Part shown: positions 20,325 through 28,354 of the stretch, one piece after another
Layout: every line of letters begins with the position of its first letter
Numbering within the stretch: position 1 is the first letter of the stretch
Origin: Vibrio jasicida CAIM 1864 = LMG 25398
Lineage (GTDB): Bacteria > Pseudomonadota > Gammaproteobacteria > Enterobacterales > Vibrionaceae
Assembly (NCBI RefSeq): GCF_000400365.1
Contig: NZ_BAOG01000010.1
Coordinates: 1 to 64,000, forward strand
Reading direction: 5' to 3'
DNA: 64,000 bases
Program-made: the position numbers and the translations under genes
The notes under the pieces: model-generated
What the model saw: only the letters and a program-made list of their open reading frames with translations
What the model was told of the DNA's origin: nothing
Database searches by the model: none

Positions 20325-21095
20325 AACGGTGGCATCAAAGAGCTAGTCGACGCATTCCAAACAAATCGTAAGCCCAGCCTTTAAAAACAAGCCGTCGCCG
20401 AACGTCGCGCGGGTTATATTGGCGCTAATGTTTTAGCAGGCGAGAGCCAACATTGCGTAGCAAATGCCTAGATGTGAGGAATAGCATTGAAGTTAAAATT
20501 TACAAGCCGCCCTTCTTTCCAATGCAATTGTTATCTGCATTAAATATCAGCGGCACCTGAACATACCTATCCTAGGGCACATGATGATATTTATCAGGCG
20601 GGGCTTGGCATGAAAGAAGATGACCATAAATATGGTGGCGATACCAAACAAGTCGTGCTGCGCTTTAGGCCAATTGGCGTTAGCGACAACGCTTAGGCTC
20701 AAGTGCTTGCGACATTGGTTGCCGAGCCAACAAATTATCCACCCAATTTTAGCTCCTAAGGCCTCTCACAAAGCGACGCAGAAAACGGGCCCGACTGTGT
20801 GGTATTACCGCCAAGATGCTTCTTTCTGGTTTCGATTTATACACACACGGAAAATTCAGAACCACAACCAAACAGGATCTTAACCTTTTAAGGAGTGACT
20901 TCGGTGAACTACCCTAAACACGCTCATCACCGCTGAGTTTGATCCGCTACATAACGAAGGCGAACAGCTCTACAAGCTCATGCTCTCTTATGGTGTCGAA
21001 GTCTGAAGGGAACGTTACTTGGGGCCATTCATGGCTTCTCTCAACTTTCTGAAGTAAGTGGTTCAGCAAGACGCGGCATCACTGCGGTTCCAAAC
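20325..21095 (+). pseudogene. decayed alpha/beta-hydrolase (HSL/Abhydrolase_3 esterase-like) gene
   Basis: Reading across stops and frameshifts, coding remnants appear in order: IKELVDAFQTN...AERRAGYIGANVLAGES (20330-20450), KIYKPPFFPMQL (about 20490-20525), and near the end LITAEFDPLHNEGEQLYKLML followed, after a frameshift, by AIHGFSQL. The last part is the Asp/His end of the hormone-sensitive-lipase-like fold. At least four stops or frameshifts interrupt it, and the HGGG and GDSAGG regions are not intact. The stretch from 21095 to 21222 holds further unassigned coding-like sequence. This is gene decay inside the alginate locus. Confidence 0.55.
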
Positions 21096-21222
21096 CAAAT
21101 CGAGCATTCCCCATTACTACTGATTTGAAATGAAGTACTTCCCAATGCCTAATGACAACTGGGCGAATTGGGCAAAGAATCAAAAAGCAGGATCTGTGTA
21201 GAGAGGCAAGCTGACAAATAGA

Positions 21223-21256
21223 AAAAATCCCACAGTGATGACACCGTGGGATTTTT
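21223..21256 (-). terminator. terminator of the first symporter gene
   Basis: AAAAATCCCAC...GTGGGATTTTT hairpin, T-tract on the minus strand, 27 bases after the symporter stop. Confidence 0.8.
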
Positions 21257-21282
21257 ATTAGAAAGAGTGAGTTAAGTGGGAC

Positions 21283-23040
21283 TTAGCTTTTCGCGTTAGC
21301 TAACTTTGGGCTTTTAGGCCCTCGTGCTGCGTTCACCAATAGAACACCCACCGAGAGAACAATCGCACCACACAAGATAAACAGTAGTCGACCTGATGGT
21401 TCGTTTGGAATCAGAGCCATCGCTAGGATACCGAAGCCCGCTACGCTGATAAGCTTACCAAGCATGCCGCGCTGTTTTGTATCTAGGTTCTGCTGCTCTT
21501 CGCTGTCAGCCACAAGAGGCGTGTTCCAGTTTTCGAACAATTGATCCACTTCTTTCTCACGTTCAGGCGATAAGCCTTTGTAGAAACGTGTTGTCAGTAG
21601 GAAGAATCCACCAGTGAAGACAACGTGTGCTGCTAGGCTCAAGCCAACTTTCAGGTCAGCCCACTCACGTGCTGTAAACGCTTGCTCTAGACCGAATAGG
21701 CGCTCCACGTCTTCTGCTTGTAGTGAGATACCGAAGATGTAAGAAACAAAGCCACCAACAACCAGTGTTGCCCAACCAGCCCAGTCCGGCGTCTTACGAA
21801 TCCACATACCAAGTAGTACAGGAATCAACATTGGGAAGCCAATCAATGCGCCCACGTTCAGTACGATATCGAACAGGCTCAAGTGACGTAGTGAGTTAAT
21901 GAATAGACCAATACCAATGATGATGAAACCCATCACGATAGTCGTTGCTTTACTCACGATAACCAGCTCTTTTTGCGACGCTTGTGGACGTACAATCGGG
22001 CTGTAGAAGTTCATCACAAAGATACCCGCGTTACGGTTAAGACCAGAGTCCATTGAAGACATGGTCGCCGCAAACATTGCTGACATCAGAAGACCCACCA
22101 TACCTGCTGGCATTACGTTTTGTACGAATGCTAGGTAAGCTGCATCACCACCTACTGAGCCGTATTGCTCTGCGAAATCAGGCATAAATGCCGCAACGTA
22201 CCAAGGTGGTAGGAACCAAATGATAGGACCAACAATCATCAGCACACATGCAAGACCTGCTGCTTTACGTGCGTTTTCACTGTCTTTTGCACATAGGTAG
22301 CGGTAAGCGTTGATGCTGTTGTTCATTACACCGAACTGTTTAACAAAGATGAACACTACCCAAAGGATAAAGATACTGACGTAGTTCAGGTTGTTACCCA
22401 GCATGAAGTCGCCGTGGAAGTTAGACACGATGTTGCCAATACCGCCACCGTGGAAGTATGCCGCCACCGCACAAGTGATCGTCACTGCCATGATAACCAA
22501 CATCTGCATAAAGTCAGATGCAACAACCGCCCAAGAGCCGCCCGTTACCGCCATTAGCATTAGCACTAAACCCGTAACAATGATGGTCGCTTCCATAGGA
22601 ATGTTGAAGACCGCTGCCACGAAAATCGCAAGACCATTCAACCAAATACCGGCTGAGATCAAGCTGTCTGGCATACCAGCCCAAGTGAAGAACTGCTCTG
22701 AAGTCTTACCGAAACGTTGACGAATTGCTTCAATCGCCGTCACTACACGTAGTTGGCGGAACTTTGGAGCAAAGTAGAGGTAGTTCATGAAGTAGCCAAA
22801 TGCGTTGGCTAAGAATAGGATTACAACAACGAAACCGTCGTTGAACGCGCGTCCTGCGGCACCTGTAAACGTCCATGCTGAAAATTGCGTCATGAAGGCG
22901 GTAGCACCTACCATCCACCATAACATCTTACCGCCCCCTCGGAAGTAGTCACTGGTTGAGGTAGTGAACTTACGGAACATCCAACCAATTGCAACTAAGA
23001 AGAAGAAGTAGGCAAGAACAACAAGAGTATCAATAGTCAT
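21283..23040 (-). CDS. SSS-family Na+/solute symporter, oligoalginate/DEH uptake candidate
   Basis: 585 residues, about 13-14 membrane segments. The N-terminus GWMFRKFTTSTSDYFRGGG and WWMVGATAFMTQFSAWTFTGAAG is shared almost word for word with the symporters at 45311 and 47507. It belongs to the sodium:solute symporter family; Vibrio homologues in alginate clusters (ToaA/ToaB type) import alginate mono- or oligomers. The C-terminal tail (about 475-585) holds a cytoplasmic segment, LFENWNTPLVADSEEQQ, common to all three paralogues. TTGTACTACAA lies 62 bases upstream, the same distance as in the other two. Confidence 0.9.
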   Translation of the reverse strand: MTIDTLVVLAYFFFLVAIGWMFRKFTTSTSDYFRGGGKMLWWMVGATAFMTQFSAWTFTGAAGRAFNDGFVVVILFLANAFGYFMNYLYFAPKFRQLRVVTAIEAIRQRFGKTSEQFFTWAGMPDSLISAGIWLNGLAIFVAAVFNIPMEATIIVTGLVLMLMAVTGGSWAVVASDFMQMLVIMAVTITCAVAAYFHGGGIGNIVSNFHGDFMLGNNLNYVSIFILWVVFIFVKQFGVMNNSINAYRYLCAKDSENARKAAGLACVLMIVGPIIWFLPPWYVAAFMPDFAEQYGSVGGDAAYLAFVQNVMPAGMVGLLMSAMFAATMSSMDSGLNRNAGIFVMNFYSPIVRPQASQKELVIVSKATTIVMGFIIIGIGLFINSLRHLSLFDIVLNVGALIGFPMLIPVLLGMWIRKTPDWAGWATLVVGGFVSYIFGISLQAEDVERLFGLEQAFTAREWADLKVGLSLAAHVVFTGGFFLLTTRFYKGLSPEREKEVDQLFENWNTPLVADSEEQQNLDTKQRGMLGKLISVAGFGILAMALIPNEPSGRLLFILCGAIVLSVGVLLVNAARGPKSPKLANAKS

Positions 23041-23102
23041 TTTTTCAGCCTTTCAAGTTTGATCATTTTCTAACGCCTAGACTACTCTGTTCATTATTTT
23101 AT

Positions 23103-23113
23103 TTGTACTACAA
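23103..23113. promoter_or_regulatory. symporter operator TTGTACTACAA
   Basis: Read on the minus strand, the site is TTATTGTAGTACAAAT, identical over 16 bases to the site before the symporter at 47507 and at the same distance (about 62 bases) from the start codon. Confidence 0.7.
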
Positions 23114-23124
23114 TAAGCTTTAAT

Positions 23125-23140
23125 TGTGATCTGGAACATA
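23125..23140. promoter_or_regulatory. possible CRP site
   Basis: TGTGATCTGGAACATA matches the core TGTGATCTAGATCACA at 13 of 16 positions by eye; it lies about 85 bases upstream of the symporter start. Confidence 0.35.
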
Positions 23141-23234
23141 AGTTATTTCATTGAAAAATTGGCGACAAAGCCTTTATTTTATAGGGATACTGGCATTCAA
23201 AGTCAGAATAACCATCACTCAACAAGTAATTATA

Positions 23235-23245
23235 TTGTAATACAA
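23235..23245. promoter_or_regulatory. TTGTAATACAA operator, distal
   Basis: A second perfect operator 132 bases from the one at 23103 (start to start), which would suit DNA looping. The rest of the 23.1-23.7 kb gap shows only AT-rich sequence and the repeat below. Confidence 0.5.
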
Positions 23246-23594
23246 ATAATCTATTGCAAATTCATTAAAGTATGGAATATTTTTCTTCTTCACGCTTTGT
23301 CTGAAGATCAAAAATGCGTGTCATTTATTTGTAGGAAACGTAATGAGATGTTTCGAAGGCATAGGATAGAAAGTGGAATTTATATGAATGCAACCAGCAA
23401 AATTCCCTATTCCTTCTCGTCATTTCCTAAATGGAGGAACGACTGAGTAGGAAATCTCCTTTCACCAACAAATACCAAGTCGTTACTTTGATGGGTCAAA
23501 TCACTGTCGAAGCTACGTGTAGATTCGGTTATCCAAGATTCCCACCCCCCTCCTTCGCCGCTATCGAGAACGATGCAAGGACGGTTCAGCGCTT

Positions 23595-23690
23595 TCCGTT
23601 TTCGCTTCTCAAATCTCGTTTCTCGATTCTAATCTCTTGTTTGCTTTTCTCGCATCTCGATTCTCCCATCTCGCCTCTTTCAAACTTTCA
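23595..23690. repeat. degenerate TCTCG / CGAGA pyrimidine-rich repeat
   Basis: An irregular run of TCTCG units (CTTCTCAAATCTCG, TTTCTCGATTCT, TTTTCTCGCATCTCG, ATTCTCCCATCTCG). On the minus strand it reads as repeated GAGAATCGAGA-like words. It lies downstream of eda, outside any gene. Confidence 0.5.
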
Positions 23691-23696
23691 AACACA

Positions 23697-23726
23697 AAAA
23701 AAGCGAGCACTGAGGCTCGCTTTTCG
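23697..23726. terminator. eda terminator
   Basis: AAAGCGAGC/GCTCGCTTT hairpin with A- and T-tracts on both sides, about 35 bases after the eda stop. Confidence 0.8.
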
Positions 23727-23760
23727 TTCTTTCGCTAGTTTTATCGGGGTGTTACGACAC

Positions 23761-24384
23761 TTATGCTACGTGAGCTACTGCGTCGCGAACCAGTGTACCT
23801 AGTTCATCCCATTTACCTTCATCGATAAGTTTTGTTGGCACCATCCAAGTACCGCCACATGCCAGCACTGAAGGGATAGACAAGTACTCGTCTACGTTAC
23901 CTAGGCTCACACCACCTGTTGGCATGAATTTCACTGGGTAAACCGCCGTAAGTGCTTTAAGCATACCCACACCGCCAGATGGCTCAGCAGGGAAGAACTT
24001 AAGTGTACGCAGACCCATTTCCATCGCTTGCTCAACTAGGCTTGGGTTGTTTACGCCAGGTACGATAGCCACGCCTTTGTCTAGGCAGTATTGAACCGTG
24101 CGAGGGTTAAAACCTGGGCTTACGATAAAGTCCACACCAGCTTCGATCGCTTGGTCAACTTGCTCGTTAGTTAGGATCGTACCTGCACCGATCAGCATTT
24201 CTGGGAACTCAGCGCGCATAGCACGAATCGCTTCTGCAGCACACTCTGTGCGGAACGTGATTTCTGCGCAAGGCATACCGTTTTCAACCAAAGTGCGACC
24301 TAGAGGAATCGCATCTTCTGTTTTGTTGATGGCAATAACAGGAATTACTTTTAGGTTTGCTAATTGTTCGTTTAATGTCGTCAT
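23761..24384 (-). CDS. eda: KDPG/KHG aldolase
   Basis: 207 residues, a class I aldolase of the Eda family. Visible are EITFRTECA (the Glu near residue 40), GAGTILT, and the Schiff-base lysine in LKFFPAEPSGG (about 128-138), then FMPTGGV (about 153-159). It splits 2-keto-3-deoxy-6-phosphogluconate into pyruvate and glyceraldehyde-3-phosphate, the last step of alginate catabolism. It is downstream of kdgK and kdgF on the same strand, with a hairpin between it and kdgK. Confidence 0.96.
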   Translation of the reverse strand: MTTLNEQLANLKVIPVIAINKTEDAIPLGRTLVENGMPCAEITFRTECAAEAIRAMRAEFPEMLIGAGTILTNEQVDQAIEAGVDFIVSPGFNPRTVQYCLDKGVAIVPGVNNPSLVEQAMEMGLRTLKFFPAEPSGGVGMLKALTAVYPVKFMPTGGVSLGNVDEYLSIPSVLACGGTWMVPTKLIDEGKWDELGTLVRDAVAHVA

Positions 24385-24426
24385 AAGAGTGTACTCGTCG
24401 TCGTTAACTTGAGTTCAATAAATCAC

Positions 24427-24456
24427 TGCGGAGCGCCGATTACTCAACGCTCCGCA
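24427..24456 (-). promoter_or_regulatory. hairpin between kdgK and eda
   Basis: TGCGGAGCG/CGCTCCGCA, 9-bp stem with a 12-base loop in the intergenic gap of this operon. There is no T-tract, so it is more likely an RNA-stability or processing element than a terminator. Confidence 0.5.
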
Positions 24457-24462
24457 AAAGAA

Positions 24463-25395
24463 TTATAAAGGAAGATCTGGCATCACTTCACGTGGAATGA
24501 TGGCACCTTTATGTTGAATTACCGCGCCAGCCATACAGTGACCAGAGTAAGCCGATTCAGCTGCATTGCCGCCAGTCAAACGCTTCGCCAAGAAGCCTGC
24601 ACTGAAAGAATCACCAGCCGCTGTTGTATCAATCACGTTGTCGACTTTGTTTGGCGCCACGTATTGCGCTTCGCCATTCGCCACAACCAAGCAATCTTTG
24701 CTGCCACGTTTAATGATGATTTCATCCACGCCCAGTGCAGAGGTTCTCTCGATGCACTGCTCTAGATGCTCGTCACCGTAAAGCATTTGCTCATCTTCAA
24801 ATGTGAGCAGTGCGATATCCGTGTGCTTAAGGATCTTAAGGTACCAAGACATGGCATTCTCGCGGCTTTCCCACAATTTAGGGCGGTAGTTGTTATCGAA
24901 AATAACCTTACCACCTTGTGCCTTGAAGCGCTCAAGGAAGCCAAACAGTTGCGTCTTACCTTCTTCAGTAAGAATCGCTAATGTAATACCGCTCAAGTAA
25001 ACCGCATCGTACGAGTAAAGTTTGTCGACTAATAGCGGAGACTCGTTTTGTTCGAATAGGAACTTAGCGGCCGCTTCGTTACGCCAGTAGTGGAAGTAAC
25101 GTTCGCCAGTTTCATCGGTTTCGATATAGTAGATACCTGGTTGCTTTTCTTTAACAGAAAGAACCAGACTAGTATCGATGCCCTCTTCTTGCCATGCTGA
25201 TAGCATTTCTTGGCTAAAAGGATCGTTACCCAAAGCCGTTACATAGCTGGTTTTAATATCGTGAGCTTTGGTCAAACGAGATAAATACAGTGCGGTATTC
25301 AACGTATCACCACCGAATGACTGCTTTAGCTGACCTTCCTTCTTCTGTAGCTCAACCATACATTCGCCAATGACCGCGATGTTTAATGATTTCAT
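24463..25395 (-). CDS. kdgK: 2-keto-3-deoxygluconate kinase
   Basis: 310 residues of the PfkB sugar-kinase family. An N-terminal GECMVELQ segment, then GGDTLNTALYLSRL (about 29-42), and the PfkB signature DTTAAGDSFSAGF (about 257-269) with the catalytic Asp in GDSF. It phosphorylates KDG to KDPG in the cytoplasm using ATP. It sits between kdgF and eda, 34 bases after kdgF, in the order expected of the pathway. Confidence 0.95.
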   Translation of the reverse strand: MKSLNIAVIGECMVELQKKEGQLKQSFGGDTLNTALYLSRLTKAHDIKTSYVTALGNDPFSQEMLSAWQEEGIDTSLVLSVKEKQPGIYYIETDETGERYFHYWRNEAAAKFLFEQNESPLLVDKLYSYDAVYLSGITLAILTEEGKTQLFGFLERFKAQGGKVIFDNNYRPKLWESRENAMSWYLKILKHTDIALLTFEDEQMLYGDEHLEQCIERTSALGVDEIIIKRGSKDCLVVANGEAQYVAPNKVDNVIDTTAAGDSFSAGFLAKRLTGGNAAESAYSGHCMAGAVIQHKGAIIPREVMPDLPL

Positions 25396-25429
25396 GTTGT
25401 CACCTTAGCAACTGAGGTTGCGCTATAGA

Positions 25430-25765
25430 TTATTTTAAGAAGTCTTCACGAGCTGGGTTGAAGATATCTAGAAGAATGCTGTCTTGCTCTAGTGCAACCG
25501 CACCGTGCATCATGTGCTTACGAGCAAAGTATGCGTCGCCTTCTTTTAGTACTTTCTTCTCACCTTCGATTTCCGCTTCAAAGCTGCCACGTACTACGTA
25601 ACCGATTTGATCGTGGATTTCGTGAGTATGCGGAGCGCCAATCGCACCTTTATCAAAACATAGGTGAACCGCCATTAGGTCATCTGTGTAAGCAACAATT
25701 TTACGTTTGATACCGCCGCCTAGCTCTTCCCACGGGTTCTCATCTAATACAAAGAAAGAATTCAT
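25430..25765 (-). CDS. kdgF: KdgF-type cupin, DEH-forming (unsaturated uronate linearisation)
   Basis: 111 residues, a single cupin domain with the metal motif PHTHEIHDQIGYVVRG (about 45-60) and a second-motif His (HMMHG). KdgF proteins open 4,5-unsaturated uronates from pectin or alginate to their linear keto form (DEH). The start at 25765 was preferred to the ATG six bases earlier, because AGGAG lies only one base before the earlier one but at a normal 7-base spacing from this one. First gene of the kdgF-kdgK-eda group. Confidence 0.92.
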   Translation of the reverse strand: MNSFFVLDENPWEELGGGIKRKIVAYTDDLMAVHLCFDKGAIGAPHTHEIHDQIGYVVRGSFEAEIEGEKKVLKEGDAYFARKHMMHGAVALEQDSILLDIFNPAREDFLK

Positions 25766-25933
25766 CGTCATACTCCTAAAAAGTCTCTATTAAAGCGAAC
25801 CCTACGGCACTTCATTCTTAACCATGCTTTTATTAAAAGGTTCTCTTAAAAAAGCGTCGTATTGATAAAAGTGAAACGCAAAGCGAAAGGGTCTGCTGTT
25901 GAATTGGTAACGAGCATATCCGATCTATTTTAA

Positions 25934-25944
25934 TTGTCATACAA
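25934..25944. promoter_or_regulatory. TTGT-N3-ACAA operator between kdgF and PL17
   Basis: Perfect TTGTCATACAA in AATTGTCATACAATAT, in the divergent promoter region of the kdgF operon and the PL17 operon. Confidence 0.65.
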
Positions 25945-26126
25945 TATATCTAAAAATATGTGATATTCATCAAATGGTGCTCGTTAAAGCATTCCACTTA
26001 ACGATTAATAACGCCGAAACATCAGTCACAACAAGGATTACCACAGCGATATAAATCAATAAGTTAGCTAAATTCGCGTGATTTCACTCTCCCTTTTTGC
26101 CACAAAAACTACACCCAAACTTAATA

Positions 26127-26137
26127 TTGTATTACTT
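26127..26137. promoter_or_regulatory. imperfect operator before the PL17 operon
   Basis: TTGTATTACTT, two mismatches in the second arm, about 50 bases before the first PL17 start codon. Confidence 0.4.
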
Positions 26138-26186
26138 TATAGAGAGTTTAAGAAAACAACACACTTCATCTGAGGGTGGTAAAGAA

Positions 26187-28352
26187 ATGACTACACAACC
26201 GATTTTGTTGACTGAAGCAGAAGTCGAACTACTAAGAAAGGAAGTCGGAAAGCCGAGCTTAATGGGTAAATCCATTGAAGCGAATCGCAAGGAACTTGAA
26301 GCCTTTATGCGTCTGCCTCTAGACGTACCAGGTCACGGCGAAGCGGGTGGCTACGAGCACAACCGCCACAAACAAAACTATACCTACATGAATTTAGCGG
26401 GTCGTTTGTTCTTGATCACTCAAGAACAAAAGTACGCGCAGTTCGTTAAAGATCTTCTCGCTATTTACGCAGAGAAGTACCTCACTTTTGATTTCCACGT
26501 ACAGAAAAACACTAACCCAACAGGTCGTCTTTTCCACCAGATCCTTAATGAACACTGTTGGTTAATGTTTACTAGCCTTGCTTACTCTTGCGTGGCATCA
26601 GTGATGACAGAAGAAGAGCGCACAGCTGTTGTTGAGCGCATTTTCGAACCAATGCTAGACATGTTCACAGTGAAATACGCGCACGATTTCGACCGTATTC
26701 ACAACCACGGTATCTGGGCAGTTGCGGCTGTTGGTATCTGTGGTCTAGCCATTGGCAAACCTGAATATCTAGAGATGTCGGTATACGGTCAAGATCGTGA
26801 TGATACCGGTGGCTTCCTAGCGCAAATCTCACAGTTGTTCGCCCCTTCTGGTTACTACATGGAAGGTCCGTACTACCATCGTTATGCGATTCGTCCAACT
26901 TGTGTATTTGCAGAAGTAGTACACCGTCACATGCCTGAAGTAGACATCTACAACTACAAAAACAAAGTGATTGGCAACACAGTACAAGCGATGCTGGCAA
27001 CGGCTTACCCGAATGGTGAGTTCCCCGCACTAAACGATGCATCTCGTACCATGAGCATTACCGACATGGGTGTTCAAGTTGCAGTGAGTGTTTACAGCAA
27101 GCACTACGGCTTGGATGACAACATCCTTGGCATGGCGAAGATTCAAAACGCCGTTTGGATGCACCCTTGTGGTCTTGAGCTTTCTCAAGCTTACGATAAA
27201 GCTATCGCAGACCGTGAAATCGGTATGCCTTTCTGGCCAAGCGTGGAACTTAACGAAGGCCCAACTGGTAATAACGGAGCACAAGGCTTTATCCGTATGC
27301 AGGATAAAACCGGTGATGTGTCACAGCTTGTGATGAACTACGGTCAACACGGCATGGGACATGGTAACTTCGATACGCTTGGCATTACTTTCTTTAACCG
27401 TGGTCAAGAAGTGCTGCGTGAATACGGCTTCTGTCGCTGGGTAAACGTAGAGCCTAAATTCGGCGGTCGTTACCTAGACGAAAACAAATCGTACGCACGT
27501 CAAACTATCGCGCACAACGCGGTAACGATTGATGAGCAATGTCAGAATGGTTTCGATGTAGACCGCGCTGATTCGGTGCATGGTTTGCCTCACTTCTTCA
27601 AAGTAGTAGGCACTGAAATCAACGGTATGAGTGCGTTTGCGAACGACCATTACCCGAATACAGACATGCAGCGCAGTGTGTTCATGCTTAGCCTAGACGA
27701 GCTTGAAGCACCGCTACTGCTAGACCTTTACCGCATTGAAGGTGAAGGCGAGCATCAGTACGACTACTCTCATCAATACGATGGTCAAATCGTACGTACT
27801 AACTTCGATTACCAAAGCTTTGGTGAACTGAACACCCTTGGCGATGACTTCGGTTACCAGCACCTTTGGAAAGTAGCAAGCGGCAAAACGCAAGATACGG
27901 CGTTGGTTAGCTGGCTACAAAACAACACCTACTACACTTGGTTAGGCACTAGCAGCAGCGCGAAACAAAACGGTGATAATGAAGTGATCTTCACTCGCAC
28001 TGGCGCCAATGACCCAAGCTTTAACCTACGTAGCGAACCAGCATTCATTCTGCGCAGCAAGGGCGAATCGACGCTATTTGCTTCTGTGCTAGAAACACAC
28101 GGCTACTTCAACGAAGAGTTTGAGCAGTCGGTGAATGCACGTGGTCAGGTGAAAGATATCCGCGTCGTGGGCTACAACGCCGTTGGCAGCATCGTAGAAA
28201 TCACGACTGAAAAATCACTGGTTACTGTGATGATCAGCAATGTTCTAGGCGCTGACGACCAAACCCCACACCAAGTAGAATTGAACGGTAAAACCTACAG
28301 CTGGAATGGCTTCTACTCTCTAGAAGTGAACGCATTCGGGCAGGAGAAATAA
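26187..28352 (+). CDS. cytoplasmic oligoalginate lyase, PL17 (first copy)
   Basis: 721 residues. The start at 26187 follows GGTGGTAAAGAA; the longer frame to 26097 is AT-rich and unlike the family. There is no signal peptide, so it acts in the cytoplasm. The N-terminal alpha/alpha barrel (about 1-350) has N173-H174 in HNHGIW and YYMEGPYYHR (223-232); the C-terminal beta-sandwich heparinase II/III-like part has NKSYARQTIAHNAV with another catalytic Tyr and His. PL17 enzymes remove unsaturated monomers exolytically from alginate oligomers. It is followed after two bases by a second PL17 gene. Confidence 0.93.
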   Translation: MTTQPILLTEAEVELLRKEVGKPSLMGKSIEANRKELEAFMRLPLDVPGHGEAGGYEHNRHKQNYTYMNLAGRLFLITQEQKYAQFVKDLLAIYAEKYLTFDFHVQKNTNPTGRLFHQILNEHCWLMFTSLAYSCVASVMTEEERTAVVERIFEPMLDMFTVKYAHDFDRIHNHGIWAVAAVGICGLAIGKPEYLEMSVYGQDRDDTGGFLAQISQLFAPSGYYMEGPYYHRYAIRPTCVFAEVVHRHMPEVDIYNYKNKVIGNTVQAMLATAYPNGEFPALNDASRTMSITDMGVQVAVSVYSKHYGLDDNILGMAKIQNAVWMHPCGLELSQAYDKAIADREIGMPFWPSVELNEGPTGNNGAQGFIRMQDKTGDVSQLVMNYGQHGMGHGNFDTLGITFFNRGQEVLREYGFCRWVNVEPKFGGRYLDENKSYARQTIAHNAVTIDEQCQNGFDVDRADSVHGLPHFFKVVGTEINGMSAFANDHYPNTDMQRSVFMLSLDELEAPLLLDLYRIEGEGEHQYDYSHQYDGQIVRTNFDYQSFGELNTLGDDFGYQHLWKVASGKTQDTALVSWLQNNTYYTWLGTSSSAKQNGDNEVIFTRTGANDPSFNLRSEPAFILRSKGESTLFASVLETHGYFNEEFEQSVNARGQVKDIRVVGYNAVGSIVEITTEKSLVTVMISNVLGADDQTPHQVELNGKTYSWNGFYSLEVNAFGQEK

Positions 28353-28354
28353 TA

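Noticed and set aside
20620..20883. 87-codon plus-strand ORF
   Set aside because: It lies in the decayed hydrolase region; the frame is a chance opening between frameshifts.
23126..23802. Two plus-strand ORFs of 106 and 123 codons in the symporter-eda gap
   Set aside because: They run through operators, the TCTCG repeat and the eda terminator, and the second enters eda antisense. Composition is unlike protein.
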